Assembly: GCA_027030295.1 (NCBI GenBank)
Contig: JALVFB010000022.1
Location: 1 to 5,630 of the forward strand
Direction: 5' to 3'
DNA from: Hyphomicrobiales bacterium
GTDB lineage: Bacteria; Pseudomonadota; Alphaproteobacteria; Rhizobiales; Aestuariivirgaceae
Length of the DNA: 5,630 nucleotides
The notes under the pieces were generated by a model. It saw only the letters and a program-made list of their open reading frames with translations, was not told the origin of the DNA and searched no databases. Made by a program: the position numbers and the translations under genes. This document shows, piece by piece, positions 1 to 5,165 of this stretch; positions within the stretch are counted from its first letter, which is position 1; each line of letters begins with the position of its first letter.

Positions 1-560
1 TCCGCGCTCATGCGCTCATAGGTATCCTTCAGCACTTCCGGCAGCAGATCGGTGCGGCGGATGCGCACGTCCACCACCTCGATGCCCAGATCCCGCGCCT
101 CTGGCCGCACCATCTCGGCGATTTCCTTCATCATCGCCTCGCGATCACGCGACAGGGCGGCATCAAAGCTGCGCCGGCCATACACGGCGCGCAGCGCCGC
201 CTCGATGCGCGGTTCCAGCCGGCTCTTGGCGCGCAGCAGCGAGGCATTCACGCGCTGCTTGAAGCGCACCGGATCGACGATACGGAACACGGTGATGGCG
301 TCCACCAGATAGCGCCGTCCGTCGATGACCTGCACCGCCTTGTCGGGCGTGTCGAAATAGAGGATGCGGTCGTCGATGCGCACCAGCTCGTCCAGCACCG
401 GCACCTTGAAGTTCAGGCCCGGCTCGCGCACCACCTTGTTGATCTTGCCGAAGCGGATGACCAGCACCTGTTCGCGCTCGTCCACCGTGAACACGGCGGA
501 AAGCCCCAGCAACAGCACGATGCCCAACAGGACGAGCCCCACGACACCTTTCGGGTTCAT
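1..560 (-). CDS. hflC: HflC, SPFH-domain modulator of FtsH protease (3' part cut off by window edge)
   Basis: HflC is the partner of HflK in the inner-membrane complex that surrounds and modulates the FtsH AAA protease. The first 186 codons are visible. Residues 5-24 form one hydrophobic membrane anchor (VVGLVLLGIVLLLGL), followed by VDEREQVLVIRFGKI and a prohibitin/SPFH domain with the family signatures EPGLNFKVP, VDAITVFRIVDP and GIEVVDVRIRR. The short cytoplasmic N-terminus predicts a mostly periplasmic protein. Family members are usually about 290-330 residues, so roughly the last third lies outside the window. The start at 560 is supported by a strong GAGGAGGAG ribosome binding site (568-576 on the minus strand) inside the end of hflK. 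Its ATG overlaps the hflK stop by 4 bases (ATGA), which suggests translational coupling and matched amounts of both subunits. No damage is seen in the visible part. Confidence 0.95.
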   Translation of the reverse strand, partial: MNPKGVVGLVLLGIVLLLGLSAVFTVDEREQVLVIRFGKINKVVREPGLNFKVPVLDELVRIDDRILYFDTPDKAVQVIDGRRYLVDAITVFRIVDPVRFKQRVNASLLRAKSRLEPRIEAALRAVYGRRSFDAALSRDREAMMKEIAEMVRPEARDLGIEVVDVRIRRTDLLPEVLKDTYERMSA

Positions 561-1627
561 TGCGCCGCTCCTCCTCTCGTCTGGCCGGCGCTGGCGGCGC
601 CAGGTTGCATCCGGTCAAGCGGCAGATAGGGCAAAACGCCCGTCTTCTGCGCGTCCAGCACGATCTTGCCGGAGCGCTTCAGCACCTTTTCCATGGTCTC
701 CAGATAGAGCCGTTTGCGGGTCACGTCCGGCGCCTTGCGATATTCCGCCAGCACCTTTTCGAAGCGCGCTGCCTCGCCCTTGGCCTCTTCCACCACCCTG
801 GCCCGGTAGGCCTTGGCGTCCTCGATGATCCTGGCGGCCCGGCCCTTGGCCTCGCCCAGCACGCGGTTGCGATAGCGCTCCGCCTCGCGGATGAACTTGT
901 TCAGGTTCTGCTCGGCGCGCTGCACTTCCTCGAAGGCATCGATGACCTGCGCCGGCGGATCGGCCTTCTCCAGCTGCACCGAGGTGATCTGGATGCCCGC
1001 CTTGTAGCGATCCAGCGTCTCCTGGGTCAGTTTCTTCACCTCTTCCTGCACCTTCAGGCGCCCACGCGTGCGGATTTCCTCCGCCGGCGTGCGCCCAACC
1101 ACCTCGCGCATGGCGCTCTCCGCCACCAGCCGCGCCAGCAGCTCCGGCGTGTGCACGTCGAACAGATAGTTCTCCGGATCGCGGATCTGCCACAGCACCG
1201 TGAACTTGATGTCCACGATGTTCTGATCGCCCGCCAGCATCAGGCTTTCCTCGTCGGAATCACCGAAGCTAAGCTTGTGTTCGCGGCCGACCTTGGGCTT
1301 TTCCACCGTCTCCACGGGCCACAAGGCAAAATGCAGCCCCGGACCGGTGGTGCGCACATATTTGCCGAAGCGCAGCACCACGCCGGCTTCGTCCGGCTGC
1401 ACGCGATAGAAGCTGTTCATGGCCCAGATGACGGCGACGACGCCCAGCACGATGAGCCAGATGAAGCGCCCGCCGCCTCCGGAGGGCAGCACGTCTTTCA
1501 GCCTGTCCTGGCTCTTGCGCAGCAGGTCTTCCAGGTCGGGCGGCTGACCGGAGGGGCGCTGTTTCTTCGGCCCCTGGCCCCAGGGCCCCTGCCCCCATGG
1601 CCCGCCGGACTGGTTGTTCCACGACAT
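557..1627 (-). CDS. hflK: HflK, SPFH-domain modulator of FtsH protease
   Basis: This 356-residue protein is the HflK subunit of the HflKC complex, which regulates FtsH in the inner membrane. Residues 1-53 are a cytoplasmic Gly/Pro/Gln/Trp-rich tail with a short tandem repeat (GPWGQGPWGQGP, residues 9-20). Residues 55-71 are a single membrane segment. From residue 72 the SPFH domain begins with VQPDEAGVVLRFGKY and GPGLHFALW, followed by the HflK signatures DPENYLFDV and LVAESAMREVVGR. A long charged helical region follows (about 225-310) with ADPPAQVIDAFEEVQRAEQ and repeated EAKGRAARI/EAKGEAARF, then DVTRKRLYLETMEKVL. The C-terminus is Gly/Ala-rich. The ATG at 1627 is chosen because the family-typical N-terminus begins there and GGGAACGAGG lies just upstream. 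The frame stays open far upstream, but that stretch is antisense to the neighbouring gene. The stop overlaps the hflC start. Confidence 0.96.
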   Translation of the reverse strand: MSWNNQSGGPWGQGPWGQGPKKQRPSGQPPDLEDLLRKSQDRLKDVLPSGGGGRFIWLIVLGVVAVIWAMNSFYRVQPDEAGVVLRFGKYVRTTGPGLHFALWPVETVEKPKVGREHKLSFGDSDEESLMLAGDQNIVDIKFTVLWQIRDPENYLFDVHTPELLARLVAESAMREVVGRTPAEEIRTRGRLKVQEEVKKLTQETLDRYKAGIQITSVQLEKADPPAQVIDAFEEVQRAEQNLNKFIREAERYRNRVLGEAKGRAARIIEDAKAYRARVVEEAKGEAARFEKVLAEYRKAPDVTRKRLYLETMEKVLKRSGKIVLDAQKTGVLPYLPLDRMQPGAASAGQTRGGAAQ

Positions 1628-1704
1628 GCGTTTGCCTCGTTCCCTTTTTCGGGGCACCATGCCGACGGAATCGGCTGCCCTTCGCTGCAATGGCGTCGCG
1701 CCAA

Positions 1705-1734
1705 TGTATAGGACAGGCCCATGCACGGTGTCCA
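1705..1734 (-). promoter_or_regulatory. Candidate sigma-70-type promoter for hflKC
   Basis: On the minus strand TGGACA (5 of 6 to TTGACA, at 1734-1729) and TATACA (4 of 6 to TATAAT, at 1710-1705) are separated by 18 bases. Transcription would begin near 1697-1699, giving a leader of about 70 bases before the hflK ATG. The -35 element lies inside the first codons of the divergent chaN-like gene, and the -10 overlaps its upstream sequence, so the two genes could interfere with each other's initiation. This is a by-eye match only. An hflKC promoter is expected here because the opposite-strand gene separates hflK from folA. Confidence 0.35.
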
Positions 1735-2770
1735 TGAACAAGTTCGTCATGATTTCAGATTGCATCTCGCCTTTGCTTTCCTGTGCCTGATGGCGGCGGG
1801 AGTGCTGGCCGCGACGAAAGCGCCCTTCGGCCCGTGGCGATCGCCACTGCTGCGCAATCATCCGCTGGTGGGGCGCATTGTTGACGCCGCGACCGGCGCC
1901 GACATTTCCCGTGCAGCGCTGGAAGAGCGGTTGCGCCGCGCGCGCATGGCCATCCTCGGCGAGGTGCACGACAATCCCGACCATCACCGCATCCAGGCGC
2001 GACTGCTCGCCGCCTTCGCCAAAGGGCGCGACACGCCTCCGGCGGTGGTGTTCGAGATGATCCCCACCACCATGCAGAAACGGCTGGACATGATCCTGAA
2101 ACTGCCGGAGGTGGACGCCGACATGGTGTTCGACGCCGTCCGCTGGGACGAATCGGGCTGGCCCTCGCGCGATTTGTATCGCCCGTTGATGGAACAGGTG
2201 CTGCGCCTGCGCGCCCCCATCATCGCCGCCGGCCTGCCGCGCGATCTGGTGAAGAAGGTCGCGCGCAGGGGCCTGAGCGCGCTGTCGCGCATGAAGATCG
2301 GCCTGTTGCGCCTCGGCCCGCTGCCGCCGGACATGCAGGCGGCGCTGGAAAAGGAGATCGTGAAGAGCCATTGCGACATGATCCCACGCGAAGCCGCCCG
2401 CAAGATGAGCGCCGTGCAGCGGCTGCGCGACGCCATGCTGGCGGATGGACTGCGCCGGGGATACGCGCGGCAGGGCGGCGCGGTGTTGATCGCCGGCGAC
2501 GGGCACGCGCGCAAGGACAGGGCCGCTCCCCTTTATCTCAGGCGGATGAGCGAACACGGCTTCATGGGCCGGCCGCCGGCGAACCTGCCCGCGCCGCTGG
2601 TGATCTGGCAGGCGGAGGCGCGCGAAAAGGCCAAAACCCTGGCCGATGTGATGCCCGGAGACGCGGCGCCCGCCACCGTGGCGGACGTCATCGTCATCAC
2701 CCCGCGCGCGCGCCGCAAGGACCCGTGCGACCAGTTCGCCCGCTTCATGAAGAGAAAGGACCGCCGCTGA
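1721..2770 (+). CDS. ChaN-family (DUF399, Cofac_haem_bdg) protein, probably exported
   Basis: This 349-residue protein carries the conserved blocks of the ChaN/DUF399 family, whose studied member (Campylobacter ChaN) is an iron-regulated haem-binding lipoprotein. The visible blocks are ILGEVHDNPDHHRIQA (78-93), VVFEMIP (109-115), FDAVRWDESGWP (137-148), KSHCDMIP (215-222) and LIAGDGHARKD (256-266). The GExHDN...H and GHAR motifs mark the active or ligand cleft of the family. Residues 14-31 (LHLAFAFLCLMAAGVLAA) form a signal peptide or anchor. The only Cys there (Cys22) is preceded by Leu rather than Gly/Ala/Ser, so a lipobox is not evident and a plain Sec signal is more likely. The start at 1721 has a weak AGGACAGG upstream and keeps the full signal. 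The C-terminal 60 residues are basic and unremarkable. The gene runs opposite to both neighbours and converges on folA. The family call is firm; haem binding here is inference. Confidence 0.85.
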   Translation: MHGVHEQVRHDFRLHLAFAFLCLMAAGVLAATKAPFGPWRSPLLRNHPLVGRIVDAATGADISRAALEERLRRARMAILGEVHDNPDHHRIQARLLAAFAKGRDTPPAVVFEMIPTTMQKRLDMILKLPEVDADMVFDAVRWDESGWPSRDLYRPLMEQVLRLRAPIIAAGLPRDLVKKVARRGLSALSRMKIGLLRLGPLPPDMQAALEKEIVKSHCDMIPREAARKMSAVQRLRDAMLADGLRRGYARQGGAVLIAGDGHARKDRAAPLYLRRMSEHGFMGRPPANLPAPLVIWQAEAREKAKTLADVMPGDAAPATVADVIVITPRARRKDPCDQFARFMKRKDRR

Positions 2771-2795
2771 TGGCCGCATCGCCCGCGCTCAGCGG
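2764..2795. terminator. Inverted repeat between convergent chaN-like and folA stops
   Basis: CCGCTGA (2764-2770) and TCAGCGG (2789-2795) form a perfect 7-bp inverted repeat with an 18-base GC-rich loop. Each arm contains one of the two facing stop codons: the TGA of the chaN-like gene and the TGA of folA read on the other strand. Only 18 bases separate the two genes, so any shared bidirectional terminator has to sit here. There is no T run on either side, so this is not a canonical intrinsic terminator and the repeat may be incidental. Confidence 0.2.
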
Positions 2796-3310
2796 ATGCG
2801 CTCATAGGTGATGACGGTATAATCGGCGCTGTCGCCTTCCTGTGCGGTGTATTCCCGCCGCTCCACCTCGCGCCAGCGCGCAGGTTCCGGATCGGCGAAG
2901 AAGCGGTCGCCCTCGGCCTGCGTGTGCACGCGGGTGAAATGGATACGGTCGGCCTGATCGCGCAGCGTATCGAAAATCTGGCTGCCGCCGATGACGAAGA
3001 TTTCGTCCACGCCGCGCCGCGCCGCCAGCCGTTCCGCCAGCGCCAGCGCCTCCTCGATGGAATTGGCCGTCAGCACATCCGGATGATCGGCGATCTCGCC
3101 GCGCGTCACCACGATGTTGTCGCGCCCCTTCAACGGCTTGCCGATGCTCTCGAAGGTCTTGCGCCCCATGATGACCGGGTGCCCCATGGTGCGCCGCCGA
3201 AACAGTTTCAGCTCCGACGGCAACCGCCACGGCAGACTGTTCAGCTTGCCGATGACGCCGTTTTCCGCCGCCGCCACCACCAGGGCAAGTCGGGGCCGTT
3301 TTTCCGTCAT
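2789..3310 (-). CDS. folA: Dihydrofolate reductase
   Basis: This 173-residue enzyme reduces 7,8-dihydrofolate to tetrahydrofolate with NADPH in the cytosol and is the usual trimethoprim target. Visible family blocks are the N-terminal strand LALVVAAAENGVIG (8-21), the substrate loop LPWRLPSELKLF (26-37), HPVIMGRKTFESIGKPLKGR (44-63) for cofactor and substrate contacts, VIGGSQIF (106-113) with the Gly-Gly pair, and FTRVHTQAEGD (125-135) with the conserved Thr126. Trp28 is present. The active-site acid is Glu33 where E. coli has Asp27; both occur in functional enzymes. The ATG at 3310 has GGAGG 8 bases upstream. A GTG at 3328 in the same frame would lie upstream of that site and is not favoured. 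The gene follows thyA and the TusA-like gene on the same strand, so it recycles the dihydrofolate made by ThyA. Confidence 0.96.
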   Translation of the reverse strand: MTEKRPRLALVVAAAENGVIGKLNSLPWRLPSELKLFRRRTMGHPVIMGRKTFESIGKPLKGRDNIVVTRGEIADHPDVLTANSIEEALALAERLAARRGVDEIFVIGGSQIFDTLRDQADRIHFTRVHTQAEGDRFFADPEPARWREVERREYTAQEGDSADYTVITYERIR

Positions 3311-3340
3311 GATCCCACCCTCCGGCACGTCCTCCCATCA

Positions 3341-3357
3341 GGCGGCATTATGCCGTC
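3341..3357. repeat. Small palindrome in the leader of folA
   Basis: CGGCAT-T-ATGCCG (3343-3355) is a near-perfect palindrome in the 57-bp gap between the TusA-like gene and folA. Read as RNA on the plus strand it extends to a 7-bp stem with one G-U pair and a TTA loop. On the minus strand, the transcribed one, the stem is 5-6 bp. It sits about 20 bases before the folA ribosome binding site and has no trailing T run. It could be a weak operator or leader hairpin, or chance. Confidence 0.25.
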
Positions 3358-3367
3358 AACTCGCCGC

Positions 3368-3721
3368 TTAGGGAACAGGTGTTCCATCCCGACCAGCGGA
3401 TTTTTCACCTTCTTGTGCGCCGCTGGTGATGGCGATGGAAAAATGCCCTTCCGCCGTGCGCTCGATGCCATGCAGCGCATGCCCCTTCTGTTCGCACCAG
3501 ACGCGCACGTCGTCGCCACAGGGCGGATAGGAAATGAGCAGGCTGATGCGCGCGCCGGCGCCGATGCGCGCCACCGCACGATCTATTTCCAGCAGATAGC
3601 CGGGGCAGGTCTGACCGCGCACATCCACGATCCAGCCCCCGCCCTCCCGCCGCACCACCGTGCGCGGAGACTGCGCGGCGCCGCCCAGCCAGCGGCGCAC
3701 CCTGGCGAGAAGCCTCGGCAT
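3368..3721 (-). CDS. TusA/SirA-like sulfurtransferase-fold protein with altered CPGY motif
   Basis: This is a 117-residue protein with a TusA/SirA-type domain at about residues 30-98. The signatures are WIVDVRGQTCPGYLLEI (30-46), a second strand GARISLLIS (56-64), and DDVRVWCEQKGHAL (70-83). TusA proteins carry a persulfide on the Cys of a CPxP motif and pass sulfur on, for example in tRNA 2-thiolation. Here Cys39 and Pro40 are kept, but the second Pro is Tyr42. Two further cysteines, Cys68 and Cys76, are present; Cys76 falls where E. coli TusA has the Cys of its GFCTF segment. A basic, Trp-containing N-terminal extension (1-29) and a polar tail (99-117) are additional to the roughly 80-residue family core. 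The ATG at 3721 has GGAG 9 bases upstream; the frame also opens from a TTG at 3775 inside the thyA end, which is less likely. It lies 43 bases after thyA and 57 before folA, so co-transcription is likely. Fold confidence is good; sulfur transfer is unproven. Confidence 0.75.
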   Translation of the reverse strand: MPRLLARVRRWLGGAAQSPRTVVRREGGGWIVDVRGQTCPGYLLEIDRAVARIGAGARISLLISYPPCGDDVRVWCEQKGHALHGIERTAEGHFSIAITSGAQEGEKSAGRDGTPVP

Positions 3722-3764
3722 GACACATCGCTCCGTTCCGCGATGCAGGATAGCGGGAAGCGTC

Positions 3765-4559
3765 TCAAACGGCAACCGGCGCCTTGATGTGCGGATGCGG
3801 ATCGTAGCCGACGATCTCGAAGTCCTCGAATCGAAAGTCGTCGATGTCCTTCACGTCGCGGCGGATGCGCAGCTTGGGCAACGGGCGCGGCGCGCGGGCG
3901 AGCTGCGTTCTCGCCTGCTCCAGATGGTTCAGATACAGGTGCGCATCGCCCAGGGTGTGGATGAACTCGCCCGCTTCAAGCCCGGTCACGTGCGCGATCA
4001 TGTGGGTGAGCAGGGCGTAGGAGGCGATGTTGAACGGCACGCCGAGAAAGATGTCGGCGCTGCGCTGATAGAGCTGACACGACAGCCTGCCGTTCGCCAC
4101 GTAGAACTGGAACAGCACATGACACGGCGGCAGCGCCATTTTCTCCAGCGCCGCCACGTTCCATGCGGAGACGATGATGCGCCGCGAATCCGGATTGTGG
4201 CGGATCTGATCCGTGACCTGCGCTATCTGGTCTATGTGCCCGCCGTCGCACGTCGGCCAGCTGCGCCACTGCTTGCCATAGATGGGACCCAGCTCACCGT
4301 TTTCGTCGGCCCATTCGTCCCAGATGGTGACCTTGCGCTCGTTGAGCCAGCGGATGTTCGTCCCGCCCCGCAGGAACCACAGAAGCTCGTAGACGATGGA
4401 ACGGATGTGCAGCTTCTTCGTCGTGAGCAGCGGGAATCCTTCCGCGAGGTCGAAACGCATCTGGTGCCCGAAAATGCTGCGCGTGCCGGTGCCGGTGCGG
4501 TCGCTCTTCTCCACTCCGTGCTCCAGCACGTGACGCATCAGCTCCAGGTATTGGCGCAT
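3765..4559 (-). CDS. thyA: Thymidylate synthase
   Basis: ThyA methylates dUMP to dTMP with 5,10-methylenetetrahydrofolate and releases dihydrofolate. The 264-residue product has exactly the length of E. coli ThyA and aligns with it from memory without gaps. Key features are MRQYLELM at the start, DRTGTGT (20-26, phosphate-binding Arg21), ELLWFL with Glu58, [31 protein letters not shown] with Arg126/Arg127, PPCH with nucleophile Cys146, [23 protein letters not shown] (Asp169 and Asn177), and the C-terminal KAPVAV that closes over the substrate. The ATG at 4559 is chosen for the exact family N-terminus and the GGGGAG site 8 bases upstream. The frame is open 20 more codons, but these are not ThyA-like. 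The gene leads the thyA / TusA-like / folA run and lies 82 bases after the DUF2853 gene, separated by a strong hairpin. Confidence 0.98.
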   Translation of the reverse strand: MRQYLELMRHVLEHGVEKSDRTGTGTRSIFGHQMRFDLAEGFPLLTTKKLHIRSIVYELLWFLRGGTNIRWLNERKVTIWDEWADENGELGPIYGKQWRSWPTCDGGHIDQIAQVTDQIRHNPDSRRIIVSAWNVAALEKMALPPCHVLFQFYVANGRLSCQLYQRSADIFLGVPFNIASYALLTHMIAHVTGLEAGEFIHTLGDAHLYLNHLEQARTQLARAPRPLPKLRIRRDVKDIDDFRFEDFEIVGYDPHPHIKAPVAV

Positions 4560-4587
4560 GCCCCACGCTCCCCGCCGGCAAGACGAC

Positions 4588-4613
4588 CCCCGCGGGCAAA
4601 AAGCCCGCCGGGG
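4588..4613. other. Strong GC hairpin with A5/U5 loop between DUF2853 gene and thyA
   Basis: CCCC-GCGGGC, a loop of five A (4598-4602), then GCCCGC-C-GGGG form a 10-bp stem with a single bulged C. In the minus-strand transcript the loop is UUUUU. It lies 29 bases after the DUF2853 stop and 28 bases before the thyA ATG. Because the U run is in the loop and not after the stem, this is not a textbook intrinsic terminator. It could partly terminate transcription, act as an RNA processing or stabilising element, or influence thyA translation. Confidence 0.55.
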
Positions 4614-4641
4614 ATGCACTGTGATTCACCTGGTGGCGTCC

Positions 4642-4962
4642 TCAGGCCAGCTTGCCCATGGTGCCGGTCACCTGCGCCAGCAGATAATAGAAGGTGACGC
4701 GGTTCTTGTTGCGGTCGCCCTTCATTTTCGCGCATACCTCGTCCACGCCCTTCGCGGCCTCATCCGGCGACAACCCCAGCTTCTTCACCGCGAAGCCCTT
4801 GCGCACCCGGTCCAGCTCCTTGTCGTCGGAGCAGGAAACCAGCGACGCATCGCGCGAGCGCAGCGCGATGCCGAGATATTTCACGATGGTTTCGACGGCT
4901 TTCTCGTTCGGGCTGGAATCGTAGCGCTTCACGTCTTCCAGATATTTGGCGATATCAGCCAT
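4642..4962 (-). CDS. DUF2853-family small protein
   Basis: This 106-residue protein begins MADIAKYLEDVKRYDSSPNEKAVETIVKYLG and ends FYYLLAQVTGTMGKLA. This pattern matches, from memory, the small DUF2853 family common in alphaproteobacteria; the function of that family is not known to me. The sequence reads as mostly helical and charged. Helices are likely at about 2-13, 18-34, 47-59, 66-80 and 86-103, there is no signal peptide or membrane segment, and so it is probably cytosolic. Two cysteines (44 and 77) are present without a metal-site pattern. The ATG at 4962 is preceded at 6 bases by AAGGGGG, and the family N-terminus starts here; the frame is open to a TTG at 5142, but that stretch is not protein-like. 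It is divergent from the PEBP-like gene and lies upstream of thyA, possibly with partial read-through past the hairpin at 4588-4613. Confidence 0.8.
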   Translation of the reverse strand: MADIAKYLEDVKRYDSSPNEKAVETIVKYLGIALRSRDASLVSCSDDKELDRVRKGFAVKKLGLSPDEAAKGVDEVCAKMKGDRNKNRVTFYYLLAQVTGTMGKLA

Positions 4963-4973
4963 GACATACCCCC

Positions 4974-4983
4974 TTGCATGCAA
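4974..4983. repeat. Perfect 10-bp palindrome touching the DUF2853 ribosome binding site
   Basis: TTGCATGCAA is self-complementary over all 10 bases. On the minus strand its final AA forms the first two bases of the AAGGGGG ribosome binding site of the DUF2853 gene. A bound dimeric repressor or RNA pairing here could affect initiation. A single 10-bp palindrome can also arise by chance. Confidence 0.4.
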
Positions 4984-4984
4984 A

Positions 4985-5031
4985 ACGGGCTGCACCCGTG
5001 GTTGGTCCACGCCCCCGGCTTCGACTCGGGG
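4985..5031 (-). promoter_or_regulatory. Structured 5' leader of the DUF2853 gene with overlapping hairpins
   Basis: In the minus-strand transcript three small stems follow one another: CCCCG/CGGGG (5031-5013, 9-base loop), CGTGG/CCACG (5011-4997, loop ACCAA) and ACGGG/CCCGT (4999-4985, loop TGCAG, followed by TTTT). The second and third stems share bases 4997-4999, so they cannot form fully together. The third, with its T run, resembles a very short terminator stem just before the ribosome binding site. This layout could act as a leader switch. No known riboswitch class is recognised, and 5-bp stems are common in GC-rich DNA. Confidence 0.35.
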
Positions 5032-5041
5032 ATCGTGGTGG

Positions 5042-5070
5042 AATCTAGCTCCTTTCCGCCACCTTGGCAA
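5042..5070 (-). promoter_or_regulatory. Candidate sigma-70-type promoter for the DUF2853 gene
   Basis: On the minus strand TTGCCA (5 of 6 to TTGACA, at 5070-5065) is followed after 17 bases by TAGATT (4 of 6 to TATAAT, at 5047-5042). The predicted start near 5034-5036 would place the hairpin array at 5031-4985 at the very 5' end of the RNA and give a leader of about 72 bases. The match is by eye only. Confidence 0.4.
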
Positions 5071-5104
5071 AAAACCGTTCCCGCCCTCTTCAAAAACCGT
5101 TTTT
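5070..5104. repeat. Direct repeat AAAAACCGTT, second copy part of an A/T-rich palindrome
   Basis: AAAAACCGTT occurs at 5070-5079 and again at 5092-5101, 22 bases start to start, which is about two DNA turns. The second copy extends to the palindrome AAAAAC-C-GTTTTT (5092-5104). The repeats lie just upstream of the candidate DUF2853 promoter and about 65-95 bases before the PEBP-like start. They could be a regulator site serving both divergent genes. I saw no convincing plus-strand promoter nearby. Confidence 0.35.
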
Positions 5105-5165
5105 CCATGCCCATCTGGCAGGGCAGAGAACGCTCGGTTCAACCAACGCAGAAGGAGGGGAAGCC

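Noticed and set aside
1580..1606. Coding repeat for GPWGQGPWGQGP in HflK as a possible minisatellite
   Set aside because: It has only two short units, and Gly/Pro/Gln-rich N-termini are normal in HflK; no sign of expansion.
560..1711. 383-codon plus-strand open frame opposite hflK
   Set aside because: It mirrors HflK codons, is rich in His, Leu, Arg and Gln, and has no recognisable domain; HflK is certain on the other strand.
1628..2779. In-frame upstream extension of hflK to a 740-residue protein
   Set aside because: The extra stretch is exactly antisense to the chaN-like gene, is His/Arg/Gln-rich and low in family signal, and the true HflK N-terminus with a ribosome binding site begins at 1627. 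The open frame follows from GC-rich codon bias.
4588..4613. Canonical rho-independent terminator after the DUF2853 gene
   Set aside because: The stem is strong, but the T run lies in its loop, and no T run follows the stem on the minus strand, so it is listed only as a hairpin of unknown role.
3660..4697. 345-codon plus-strand open frame opposite thyA
   Set aside because: It is a shadow of thyA with unprotein-like composition and runs through the thyA leader hairpin.
4963..5142. 60-codon N-terminal extension of the DUF2853 protein from a TTG
   Set aside because: It would translate the intergenic repeats and hairpins, has no ribosome binding site advantage, and the family N-terminus starts at 4962.
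4963..5165. Alphaproteobacterial general-stress (GGAAC...CGTT) promoter for the DUF2853 or PEBP-like gene
   Set aside because: GGAAC is present on the minus strand near 5080, but no GTT-type -10 lies at the needed spacing on either strand.
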